Below, in pieces: positions 1-8,150 of a DNA stretch of 64,000 nt. A program made the translations under genes and the position numbers. The stretch covers positions 61,714 through 125,713 of the forward strand of contig JAQTMR010000008.1 of the NCBI GenBank assembly GCA_028714255.1. The letters run 5' to 3'. Below the pieces are notes generated by a model. The model searched no databases. It was not told the origin of the DNA and was given only the letters and a program-made list of their open reading frames with translations. Source of the stretch: Phycisphaerae bacterium (lineage in GTDB: Bacteria; Planctomycetota; Phycisphaerae; Sedimentisphaerales; Anaerobacaceae). Every line of letters begins with the position of its first letter. Positions within the stretch are counted from its first letter, which is position 1.

Positions 1-660
1 TTATTCGGGGGTTCGTTTAGCCCCGTTGCTTGCGACGGGGGTTGTTTAGCCGTCGCCGTATCGGCGACGCGATGTCATTCCGAGCGTAGTCGAGGAATCT
101 ACTAAAAATGTCATTGCGAGGCCGAAGGCCGTGGCAATCTCTACTTGTCATTCCGCACTTGATGCGGAATCCAGATTCGTTTAGCCCCGTCATCTTGATG
201 ACGGGGTTGTTTAGCCGTCGCCGGCCCGCCGACGCTGTCTTTTCCCTTTTTCCACTCTTCACACCCTTAATACTCTTCGTACCTTTCATAATAATGAACC
301 TGCTTGTGCTGCCTTCTGTTCGGAAACTGTTTTATTTACTGCGTCCCTGACGGCACTGCGTAAAACTGGACGTTTCCTCATACCGGCCTCCGGCAGCACT
401 GCGCAACTCGACTACGCATCACGCAATACGAGATCCAACCTGTCTCGCCGAAGCTTTAGTGAAGACGGACGGCGACGCGATGTCATTCCGAGCGTAGTCG
501 AGGAATCTACTAAAAATGTCATTGCGAGTTCGCCGCAGGCGAACGTGGCAATCTCAAACTTACAATATCAAATCATAAATCATAAATAATAAATCGCAAC
601 GTCCCACAATTCTAAATTCTAAATTCCCTTCTCCTCTCTCATAGGGACATTTCATCGACC
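1..660. repeat. Modular hairpin repeats with GTTTAGCC linkers, no gene
   Basis: No credible gene is seen here. The stretch is built of short perfect hairpins joined by the linker GTTTAGCC (15-22, 44-51, 179-186, 209-216). Examples of stems are GTCGCCG/CGGCGAC at 52-68 and CCCCGTCAT/ATGACGGGG around 185-206. A block reading GTCATTCCGAGCGTAGTCGA followed by more shared sequence occurs at 73-119 and again at 481-527. Related modules in the opposite orientation lie at 9025-9360. Open frames running through it are by-products of the palindromes. Confidence 0.75.
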
Positions 661-729
661 TTGCTTCTTGCTCAGAATTCACGGGAATGGTTAACTATTG
701 GTCTTTTGGGGTGGTTTGCGTTCAGCCTA

Positions 730-1140
730 TTATTCGACTTCTTCGGAGCCAAAGTTTTTCTTGCCAACGCCATTAAAAATCATTCCAACAATAATGGCCG
801 CATGTTCTGGATTAAAGCCTTTATCTATAAGTGTGCTGAAAGCGGCGTAACGCAAAACATTTGCATTTCCAAATTTCGCCGGGCGAAAATCTGCCGAACA
901 TATTTTGAGCAAGTATTCTCGATCGTCGGAAGATAAGTTCTGAAGTGGGTTTTGAGATGGTGGCTTACCGATTTGAGATGCTTCCCAAAGTTTTGTCATT
1001 GCTTCTTGCTGAACATTGCTTATTGGAATACTGGCACCCCATGTATCTAATTCACGATTCCTGCGTTTGGCGCCTTGTTTATTTATCATGAAATAAATTA
1101 TTGCGACAAATATAACACTTCCTGCGACCCAATAGACCAT
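730..1140 (-). CDS. Hypothetical protein with one N-terminal membrane segment
   Basis: I do not recognise this 136-residue protein. Residues 3-19 form a hydrophobic stretch that looks like a membrane anchor or uncleaved signal, followed by a basic patch (KRRNRE). That implies a short outside end and a soluble cytoplasmic domain of about 110 residues. The C-terminal half contains an alpha-helical, alanine- and isoleucine-rich segment. The ATG start is supported by an AAGGAG ribosome-binding site 10 bases upstream. It stands alone between repeat-rich DNA and the next hypothetical gene on the same strand. No function can be assigned. Confidence 0.6.
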   Translation of the reverse strand: MVYWVAGSVIFVAIIYFMINKQGAKRRNRELDTWGASIPISNVQQEAMTKLWEASQIGKPPSQNPLQNLSSDDREYLLKICSADFRPAKFGNANVLRYAAFSTLIDKGFNPEHAAIIVGMIFNGVGKKNFGSEEVE

Positions 1141-1247
1141 CCAATTAAATCTCCTTATTTATGCTACCCAACGCTTAAAGTCACGACTCACAAGCGACCC
1201 GCCTATTAACCACTGTTTTTATAGTTTGCGTAAATTGTGTAATTAAG

Positions 1248-1616
1248 CTATAGGAAACAGTGATGCTTGCCTCTTCTTTCTTCATCCTGCCATCCTTGAC
1301 ATATAATAGTATCATCCAGTTTATTCAAGTGAGAGGCAACTAATTTATCAATGGCCGGGGAGAGATCAAAGCCCCCTGAGATACATTCAGCATAGGGACA
1401 AACAATTTTGAAGAACGCTTTGCTTTCTTGAGAGTATTTCTCTTGTTTCGACTCTGGACTACTTCCCCCGTCAGTATCCTTGAATTTCATTTCAACCCTT
1501 ATGTCAGTAACTTGGGGATATCTGTCTTTTAAGGAGGGGGACCTATGATATGCTTCCCAATACCCCTGTTTTTCTCGTTCATATATATCTGGCTTTTTTC
1601 TGCTCATGAAAGACAT
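1248..1616 (-). CDS. Hypothetical protein, possible Cys/His metal site
   Basis: This 122-residue soluble protein is not recognised. It is highly charged, has no signal or membrane segment, and carries several cysteines and histidines in its second half (C-P-Y-A-E-C, then a single Cys, then H-H-C near the C-terminus). That arrangement could bind zinc but is not a known motif to me. Two in-frame ATG codons compete. The second, at 1607, has an AGAGG site at 10-base spacing, while the first lies only one base from it, so 1607 is the likelier start. Coding status is moderately supported. Confidence 0.5.
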   Translation of the reverse strand: MSFMSRKKPDIYEREKQGYWEAYHRSPSLKDRYPQVTDIRVEMKFKDTDGGSSPESKQEKYSQESKAFFKIVCPYAECISGGFDLSPAIDKLVASHLNKLDDTIICQGWQDEERRGKHHCFL

Positions 1617-1619
1617 ACC

Positions 1620-2314
1620 TCTCGATTTTTACCGGCAAAATCAGGGACCGTTACCGTTTTCCTAATCATATCATAACTCCTCTTTTTTCACAATTTTACC
1701 TAAACGGCATTCTTTTATAACGTCAAATTCCTCGCGTAATCTCTTAATCCGTGTCTGATAATTCCCCCAGTTCCTTTTGTCTTCCTACGAATATATCGCC
1801 CTTACCCATTTGTTTTTCCCCTTCTTGTCTCGGCATAGCCAAAGGCGACGCCGGATTCCTTTTTGACTTGCCCCCCCAATTCTACCCCCAAATCCCCAAA
1901 ATACAAAGTATTCTTTTACTATTTAAAATCCGTGTAAATCCGTGTTAATCCGTGGTTAATTTTTTCATGTTTTTTGTGCCTTTTCGCGGCCAAATTTTCT
2001 CTGGCGAGATACGCTTCACGCTTCACAAGATACGAACTATTCGTTTCGAACAATTCGCGCAGGGGGGGCGCAAAATTGGTGTAAGTTTGGTATCAGTTTT
2101 TGCAAATTTTGTATAAGTTTGGCTAAGTTTGGCTATTGTTTCCGTAAGTTTGCGCACGTTTCGCAACACCAACTTGCGCAAACGATGCTACCCCGTATTG
2201 CCCATCTTCGCCATCTTACGAAAAAACCCGCGTACCCCCCCCCTGCTCAACCTGCCCATTCTACCTGTTTCAACTCATCTTGCCAGCAGCCAAAAACCAG
2301 CGACCAGCGACTAA
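1620..2314. repeat. Non-coding stretch containing one arm of a 220-bp inverted repeat
   Basis: No gene is seen. Positions about 1951-2190 are the reverse complement of a diverged copy at about 5035-5265. On the minus strand the element has runs of AAACTTA-type steps, a C-rich stretch, and then a segment reading GTGAAGCGTGAAGCGTATCTC. The part around 1930-1965 (repeated TCCGTG..TTAATCCGTG) is itself a short direct repeat. A third, partial copy lies at about 7125-7215 on the plus strand. Confidence 0.7.
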
Positions 2315-3718
2315 TTACAACGCCCGCATAAACTCAACGAGGTCTTTTTTCTCCTGCTCGGTAAGCTTGGTTTCGAGTATCAGATTGAAAAACTCGACCG
2401 TATCTTCGAGCGTAAGTAACCGCCCATCATGGAGATACGGCGGAGATTCCTTTATACCCCTCAATGGGAAATTTTTAATCGGCCCGTCGGAAGCAGCATA
2501 TCTGCCGTTTATCACTTGAGGCTTATAGAACCGTTCCGTCTTAAGATTATGCATCAAATTATCCGTATAGTAAGGCGGCGTATGGCATACACTGCATTTG
2601 CCTTTATCAAAGAACACTTCTTGGCCGTTCAGTTCTGCTTTGGTTGCTTTGCTCGGGTCGAGCTTTCCGAATAAATCCAGCTTCGGTGCAGGCGGGAAAT
2701 CCAGAAGTGCCTGAAATTCAGCCATAAAGTGTACCTGGCCTCCTCTATCGAGGATATTAATTCCTTTTTTAGCGGCGATAACATGGTCGCCGTCGAAATA
2801 CGCGGCCCGCTGTTCGAATTCAGTGAAGTCCTCCACTGATTTGAGTGCGCGTTGAGAGCCGAAGAGCCTCTGAATGTTTACGCCCCGCAGTGTTGGCGTA
2901 TCGAGGCGATGACGAAACTCCTGCGGCCGAATATCGCCAACCAGATGCGTCGGAGCTATCGTATGGCCGTTGGAATGGCAATCGAAACACGTTACCCCCC
3001 TGCTCGGCTTTTCGCTCCGGCGGTCTTCGGTTTGATTGAACTGCTGCTGCGGAAATGGCGTAATCAACAATCGCAGTCCTTCGATTTGCTTTGGGTTAAG
3101 TATTCCGTTAAAAAGCTCGTAGTAGTTATTTATATTTACAATCTTGCCCTGTGAGACGTCGCCGAGGTCGGGACGAGTGGTTAAATAGATAGCAGCCGGG
3201 AACTCAGGAAGAAAATACTCGGGTAAATCAAAATCAAGGTCAAAACGGGTTAAATCCCTGTCTTCCTGCTTTTTGACTTCATCTATCACCATTTTCGGAA
3301 AGAGCATTCCACCTTCCTGGTGATTAGGGTGCGGCAGAGGCATAAAACCTTTCGGGAACAAGCCCCCTTCTCGGATTTGCTCGGGAGTCATCTCCGCCAG
3401 CTTCTCCCAGGTCATTCCATCCGGTAGTTTTGCACGGACGCCCTGTTGGACCGGTTTGCCGCGAGACATAGTAACGCCGACAGCGGGATTGTCTGACAGG
3501 TCGTATCTTTCCTGCAGCAAATCCATTTGCCGTTTCATAATCTCCGGCTTGGCGGCCTTCATCCGCGCCATAATAGAATCGAAGTCTTCGGTGATGTTAA
3601 CCGGGGCGTAGCTCGATGGTTTCGGGCCGGCTGAGGCTGCGTAAGTGAAGACAAATGCGACAGTTAAAATAATCAATGAGATTATTTGCACGATTGTGCG
3701 GTTTTTTAGCGGTTTCAT
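2315..3718 (-). CDS. Diheme cytochrome c peroxidase-like protein
   Basis: This is a 467-residue exported c-type cytochrome. An N-terminal signal peptide (hydrophobic 9-29, Ala-Ser-Ala near 28-30) directs it outside the cytoplasm. Two heme c attachment motifs are present, CFDCH at 244-248 and CSVCH at 375-379. The C-terminal segment PPYLHDGR (426-433) followed by LEDTVEFFN is the usual end of the cytochrome c peroxidase/MauG group. The family reduces hydrogen peroxide, or oxidises a partner, using electrons from small cytochromes; which of these applies cannot be told. It is longer than classic peroxidases (about 320-350), the extra length lying before the first heme. It is followed, after 70 bases of different composition, by the small basic protein gene on the same strand. 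ATG start. Confidence 0.85.
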   Translation of the reverse strand: MKPLKNRTIVQIISLIILTVAFVFTYAASAGPKPSSYAPVNITEDFDSIMARMKAAKPEIMKRQMDLLQERYDLSDNPAVGVTMSRGKPVQQGVRAKLPDGMTWEKLAEMTPEQIREGGLFPKGFMPLPHPNHQEGGMLFPKMVIDEVKKQEDRDLTRFDLDFDLPEYFLPEFPAAIYLTTRPDLGDVSQGKIVNINNYYELFNGILNPKQIEGLRLLITPFPQQQFNQTEDRRSEKPSRGVTCFDCHSNGHTIAPTHLVGDIRPQEFRHRLDTPTLRGVNIQRLFGSQRALKSVEDFTEFEQRAAYFDGDHVIAAKKGINILDRGGQVHFMAEFQALLDFPPAPKLDLFGKLDPSKATKAELNGQEVFFDKGKCSVCHTPPYYTDNLMHNLKTERFYKPQVINGRYAASDGPIKNFPLRGIKESPPYLHDGRLLTLEDTVEFFNLILETKLTEQEKKDLVEFMRAL

Positions 3719-3788
3719 TTTAGCCTCCCTTGCTAATATAAATACCTTAATTTAAAACAACGGCACAACGACTATTTACTGTTTTTGA

Positions 3789-4124
3789 TTAGCTTTTTTG
3801 CTTTTTATCCTTAGCTGGCGCAGCGCCTGCTGCCGGTTTAGCTCCAGCGGCTGGCTTTGCACCTGCAGCTGCCGGTTTAGCTCCAGCCGGGGCTGCTGCT
3901 CCTACCGGTGCAGCTGCTACAGCACCTTCCACCGCGGCAATTTCTTCCTTTATTTTCTTGCCGGCGTGGCTCTTGCGATGGGCGACCTTCGGCAGCCCAA
4001 ATGTGGAATCATTCTCAGACCACCGCTCTTCATCTTTTAGCTTATCGACACGCTCTGCCCGTGTCAAAACGTTTCGGTGTCTCTCTAAGGCTCCCTTGAT
4101 TTTTAAAGAACGGTCGGTGGACAT
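3789..4124 (-). CDS. PVC-superphylum small basic protein with Ala/Pro/Gly/Lys tail
   Basis: Residues 1-55 match, from memory, the small basic protein family shared by Planctomycetes, Verrucomicrobia and Chlamydiae (TIGR04137). The protein opens with MSTDRSLKIKGALERHRNVL and continues with a run ending FGLPKV. Its function is unknown; the strong basic charge and universal presence in the superphylum suggest an RNA- or ribosome-linked role, which is inference. The family is usually only about 60-70 residues. Here a low-complexity tail of about 45 residues follows, made of near-tandem AGAKPAA units and ending in KDKKQKS. The gene lies 20 bases downstream of the SPOR-like gene on the same strand, so the two are probably co-transcribed. 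Confidence 0.9.
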   Translation of the reverse strand: MSTDRSLKIKGALERHRNVLTRAERVDKLKDEERWSENDSTFGLPKVAHRKSHAGKKIKEEIAAVEGAVAAAPVGAAAPAGAKPAAAGAKPAAGAKPAAGAAPAKDKKQKS

Positions 4125-4144
4125 TCAATATTTCTCCTGAAAAA

Positions 4145-4897
4145 CTATTCGTCAAATTTCTTGCCGTATGCGTCGCTGAACGGCTTGCTGCCAAATGTTT
4201 CATGCGCCGGCGGTGCCTTGTATTTAGCACCCAACTCGATTATTTTCTGTTTTGCAAGGTAACCATCAGTTCCCTGCTTTTCCGGATTATCGTATTTATT
4301 CTTGGTAACCAGATAATACCAATTGCCGATTTTTGTTATTTCGGTTTCTATGCCGAACCCAGCGAAATACTGCTTTACCGGCTCCAAATCAGCCCTGAGC
4401 TGGTAAGATTGTATCACGATTCGATTATCACCCTTTGGCTCAACCGCAACCGGCTCGACTTTTTTAACTGCTGACGGCACCAACGTTTTCTCTTTAACTG
4501 GAACAGACATCTGCGGCATACCAGCCGTTACTTTTGGCACTGCTTTCTGCGTATTTGTCGGTACCTTTGCAACCGGGGCAACTTCTTTTGGGCCGTCAGA
4601 AGCCATTTGCCCAAGGCGAAACGCTATTAAAACCAGCACAATAAGCCCTAAGGCTACAGCTATCGCAAGTTGGTACGGTATCGATATTTCAATTCTGCCG
4701 GCATTTAACTGCACGAATCTTGGCTTGTTTAGCCATATAGCCTTACGAGGAGCCGGGGCAGGAAATTCTACCGCGGGTTGCTTTTCCTCTTCGGGTTTTG
4801 CCGGGTGCACTTCTTCTAAGGTCTTGTCATAAGCTGGTTTATGCCAGCTTCTACTCATTACCTCATAGAGAGCTTTTTTTTCACGATTACGTGCCAT
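4145..4897 (-). CDS. Single-pass membrane protein with SPOR-like C-terminal domain
   Basis: This 250-residue protein has a proline-rich cytoplasmic N-terminus (1-72), one membrane helix (about 74-94) and a long linker rich in Lys, Val and Pro. A folded C-terminal part (about 155-215) alternates strand and helix like a SPOR domain, with VIQSYQLRADLEPVKQYFAG followed by a WYYLV strand. SPOR domains bind denuded peptidoglycan glycan in the periplasm; that role is inferred only from the pattern. Immediately downstream is the PVC small basic protein. Start ATG at 4897, with a weak ribosome-binding site. An alternative is a generic membrane-anchored scaffold. Confidence 0.6.
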   Translation of the reverse strand: MARNREKKALYEVMSRSWHKPAYDKTLEEVHPAKPEEEKQPAVEFPAPAPRKAIWLNKPRFVQLNAGRIEISIPYQLAIAVALGLIVLVLIAFRLGQMASDGPKEVAPVAKVPTNTQKAVPKVTAGMPQMSVPVKEKTLVPSAVKKVEPVAVEPKGDNRIVIQSYQLRADLEPVKQYFAGFGIETEITKIGNWYYLVTKNKYDNPEKQGTDGYLAKQKIIELGAKYKAPPAHETFGSKPFSDAYGKKFDE

Positions 4898-4913
4898 AAC
4901 CCGCTCGATTCCA

Positions 4914-5401
4914 CAGAATATACAAGAGAACTATTTTAGCGATTCAACTCTATACAACAAGCCAAAACCGGTAAAAAACATCAATTTTTTTACAATATTT
5001 CCAGCTGGATTTCAATCAAAAGCGCAGATTTTCGCATCAAACGCGCAAGTTGGGGGTTTGAAACATGCGCAAACTTACAATAACTTACACAAACTGTGTC
5101 AAAACTTACCAAAACTTGTACGAAATTTGCACAAAGTGATACCAAACTTACACCAATTTTGCACCCCCCTGCGCAAATTGTTTGAAACGAACAAGTCGTA
5201 TCTCGTGAAGCGTGAAGAGTATCTCGCTGGGGAAATTTTTAGCCACGAAGGCACCAAGGCGCGAAGGAAAATTAACCACGGATTTCATCCTAACTTCGCC
5301 GAAAGGCTACGCAGGACAGACAGATTTACACAGATTCTGGGAGTTGACAGATTGGGAAATTGTCCGTTAGGTGAAGTAGTGACTATTACGGGTTGTTACA
5401 T
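4914..5401. repeat. Non-coding stretch with second arm of the 220-bp inverted repeat
   Basis: No gene is seen. Positions about 5035-5265 carry the plus-oriented copy of the element found inverted at 1951-2190. It contains at least five AAACTTAC-like steps, a CCCCCCTGCGC stretch, and the segment GTGAAGCGTGAAGAGTATCT. The 15-bp motif GAAGTAGTGACTATT follows at 5373-5387, only 14 bases from the stop codon of the next minus-strand gene. Confidence 0.7.
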
Positions 5402-6844
5402 TTAAAAATTTATTTTTTCAAATTCTTCAATCAAATCTATGTTATCTTTTCTTATCAACCAATCAGAAATTTCTTTCGCGTGATGATTTATCGGTTCAAA
5501 TATTCCTGCCAAAACGCAATTCTGTTCTTCAAAAGTAGATTTCAAATCGGCGGCTGTTCCCCTAATTACTTTTGCGGTTTTTAGAGCTTTGTTGAACAGT
5601 TCAAAAATGTCTTCGATACCAATTCTTTTTGGGCCTATTTCTTCATATTCCTTATCTGATGGCTTTTTGCCTATGCTATCAATTAAATCATAATATTCAC
5701 GAGAAAACAATTCCAATTTACTCACTAATGATTCATTGATATCCACTAATCTGCCTTCTTTTATCCTTTCATTCAAATCTGTATAATTAAGCGCTAGCAC
5801 TTCATTTAGTTCTTTAATTTGTCGCATTTCCTTTGCGATTCGGATAATTAGAGCTCTCCCAAGATTAAGAAATGAAGGCAAATCGTCAGAGGGGTGCTCC
5901 CTGATGGCTCGGGCAATATAAAGAGGGGCAAGTGAATGATTAACAATCAAATGTTTAGAGAAGTCCATAATCCATGTCCCTACTCTAATTAAGCGACCTG
6001 TATGAGTAAGCATTGGCACATAAAACTCTTTCGCAGACTCCGATTTTGCAATGGAATAGGCTAAATTAATATTTAACTCATCAACTTTATCATGGAAGAA
6101 ATCATGCTCACGGGTCCATATCCGCTTTTCGTCCGAACGTGGCTTGTGTTTATAAAGAATTTCAGTATAACATGAGATATCAGAGGGATATTCCATTTTT
6201 TGAATATCATATAATACCATATCAGGTAAAAATTCCTCAAGGTTCTGAAGGACTCCAGAGTCAATTAACCATGTAAGGGTATCAACAGGTTCTTGCAGAT
6301 ATCGTTTAATGGTTTCGTCTGAAATTGCTTGACGAAGCTTAGGTAAGAATTTTTTATAATCCCACGTTTTCATACGTTCATAGAGTACCTCACTTTCCGG
6401 TATACTGACGCTATCCTTCTTGAATTTGATGTGAGGTATAATATCAGATGCGTATTTTCTAAACTTTCTATAAATCCTCTTTTCCGCGTGCCACAAAGCC
6501 TCAAGAGCTTCCAAACGCGTAGCAGGAGTTATAGCCAATCTGAAAGGAAACTTTTTTACTATATCTTCCCAACTAGGGTTATTAACATTCAATAGTAAAT
6601 CCCACATGAACTTCACAGCAAGCCCATGAGAACTTGCTCTTTCCCGTTCGATATCTTCTCTCGTTTTGCCTGGAAATATATAAGGATGGATATCGCTGAA
6701 ATCCATCTGATAAATTACTTGTTTCCCTTTTTTTACAGCTTCCAATAAGTAACACGCATCACGGATACCCAAGCAGTTTCCAATAACGAATTCATGGAGC
6801 TTCCATAGTACACCTTCTTTAAGTTGAATTGTTTTTTTTGACAT
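5402..6844 (-). CDS. Unknown 480-residue protein, possible PIN-like nuclease fold
   Basis: The family is not recognised. The protein is soluble and mostly helical, with no signal peptide. Three segments resemble a PIN-type nuclease layout. A strand leads to D48 and D51 (QMDFSDIHPY). Next comes AITPATRLEALEAL near 104-117, with E112 and E115. Last is an acidic/Asn stretch, DELNINLAYS at 255-264, followed by a strand and THTGRLI at 280-286. This comparison is by eye and uncertain. Codon use is markedly AT-rich compared with the hydrogenase and ribosomal genes. The gene is monocistronic and flanked by inverted copies of a 15-bp motif (5373-5387 and about 7367-7381), which fits acquisition as a cassette. 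Start ATG. Confidence 0.55.
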   Translation of the reverse strand: MSKKTIQLKEGVLWKLHEFVIGNCLGIRDACYLLEAVKKGKQVIYQMDFSDIHPYIFPGKTREDIERERASSHGLAVKFMWDLLLNVNNPSWEDIVKKFPFRLAITPATRLEALEALWHAEKRIYRKFRKYASDIIPHIKFKKDSVSIPESEVLYERMKTWDYKKFLPKLRQAISDETIKRYLQEPVDTLTWLIDSGVLQNLEEFLPDMVLYDIQKMEYPSDISCYTEILYKHKPRSDEKRIWTREHDFFHDKVDELNINLAYSIAKSESAKEFYVPMLTHTGRLIRVGTWIMDFSKHLIVNHSLAPLYIARAIREHPSDDLPSFLNLGRALIIRIAKEMRQIKELNEVLALNYTDLNERIKEGRLVDINESLVSKLELFSREYYDLIDSIGKKPSDKEYEEIGPKRIGIEDIFELFNKALKTAKVIRGTAADLKSTFEEQNCVLAGIFEPINHHAKEISDWLIRKDNIDLIEEFEKINF

Positions 6845-7490
6845 GTAGTTCTCCCTCTCAGATTATAATTCTATACATTTCTGGACCAAAATGCCCATCA
6901 ATCAATAGACACGTAACTACTCCTCGTTCAATGGTGACTATTATACCAAAATTTTTCCTGAGTAGCAACTATATTGCTCTTCAAGAAGATGTGGACAACT
7001 ACAGCAATAGACCGCAAAAAAAGAAAAAGGAAAAAGTACGATACCCCAACGGGATGATTTTCGAGGCACAGCTTGCCTAAATTAACAGAAATTTCTCCGG
7101 CGCAAGCACCCAAATTAACAGAATTTTTTTGGTCACGAAGAATTCGTATCTCGTGAAGCGTGAAGTGTATCTCGTCAGAGGAATTTTTTGCCACGAAAAA
7201 GCACAAAAAACACAAAGAAAATTAGACGCAGATTGCGCTGATTGCGCAGCAAAGTTTAGCCACAGAGAGCGCCCCACTTCGCCCTACGGGCTACGCAGGG
7301 GCAGGCAGGGGTCACAGAGGAAAGAGAATCAAAAATTAAGAAGCAAAATTACAAAGCAAATTACTTGTAATAGTCACTACTTAACCTGACAAACATAGTG
7401 TTAATATTATACAGAAGTGTCAGGTTAAGTCTTGCCTATTCCAAATTACTATATGAAGTAGTGACTATTGCATTTCATATCATAGGGCAT
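6845..7490. repeat. Non-coding stretch with partial repeat copy and bipartite hairpin
   Basis: No credible gene is seen. About 7125-7215 repeats the GTGAAGCGTGAAGTGTATCT segment of the 220-bp element. At 7379-7391 and 7418-7430 lies a perfect 13-bp inverted repeat (ACTTAACCTGACA / TGTCAGGTTAAGT) with a 26-base loop. An outer pair, AATAGTCACTAC (7369-7380) and GTAGTGACTATT (7458-7469), also matches, so the whole is a bipartite palindrome interrupted on one side by 27 bases. It could terminate transcription or be a recombination site. Confidence 0.6.
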
Positions 7491-8126
7491 TTAATCTTTT
7501 TGTTTTTTAAAACCATGACCGATTCCATACTTAATACCCGAAGTATCTATGTCCTTGCCGGGGGAATTCTTTAGAAACTCTGAATAACTTTTATTACGCT
7601 GTTTTCTTAAATGTAATAAATAAATAATGCTTACTACAAATAAGATATATGGTAAGGAGTGTTGTAATTCAAAATTGTCCCACGATGAAGAAAATCCAGG
7701 AACAACTCTGGTAAAAAAATGATAAAGAACAACAAGTAGGCCTATACCAACACCTAATGCATATTGTATTTTTATATGCGTAATCATAGCGTTATTAGGA
7801 CGATGTTGCCCCATATAGTAATGAATGTTCTTTAAATCATCTTTGATTAAGAATTCCTTTTCAATATTTGCTATTATGCATAAATTGCGGTTATACCAAT
7901 AAGCAGCATCATAAAGGTGTGCTATAAACCATCCTACCAAAAGTAATATTAAAGCAGTTGCTATATCGACAGAGATTATATTTTTCTCTGCTAAAGCAAA
8001 AAAAGCAAATGCTCCAACTACTGCCCCGATGCTTTGCCAAACAACCATAATATGTGTATTAATATCATTGAACATCTGGTCATACATTTTCATAAGGAAT
8101 TCTGCTCTCATGTCCTCAGAATACAT
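7491..8126 (-). CDS. Four-helix membrane protein of unknown function
   Basis: This 211-residue protein is not recognised. Four hydrophobic helices are visible, at about 26-45, 52-71, 120-138 and 158-174. A charged loop of about 45 residues between helices 2 and 3 contains many Asn, His and Tyr, and a basic C-terminal tail follows. There is no signal peptide. It lies 24 bases downstream of the DUF6610-like gene on the same strand, so the two probably form one transcript and may act together, for example as a soluble effector or sensor with a membrane partner. That is inference from arrangement only. Composition is AT-rich, unlike the flanking core genes, suggesting transfer. Start ATG. Confidence 0.6.
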   Translation of the reverse strand: MYSEDMRAEFLMKMYDQMFNDINTHIMVVWQSIGAVVGAFAFFALAEKNIISVDIATALILLLVGWFIAHLYDAAYWYNRNLCIIANIEKEFLIKDDLKNIHYYMGQHRPNNAMITHIKIQYALGVGIGLLVVLYHFFTRVVPGFSSSWDNFELQHSLPYILFVVSIIYLLHLRKQRNKSYSEFLKNSPGKDIDTSGIKYGIGHGFKKQKD

Positions 8127-8150
8127 AAAATAACCTTCTTTCTTTAATAA

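Noticed and set aside
17..350. Open frames on both strands through the start of the window
   Set aside because: They run through palindromic repeat modules, have Arg/Pro-rich low-complexity translations and no ribosome-binding sites.
661..936. 91-codon plus-strand open frame
   Set aside because: It overlaps the minus-strand hypothetical gene 730-1140, which has a better ribosome-binding site and a more protein-like composition.
2845..3154. Plus-strand open frames inside the cytochrome peroxidase gene
   Set aside because: They are antisense shadows of a gene with a signal peptide and two heme motifs.
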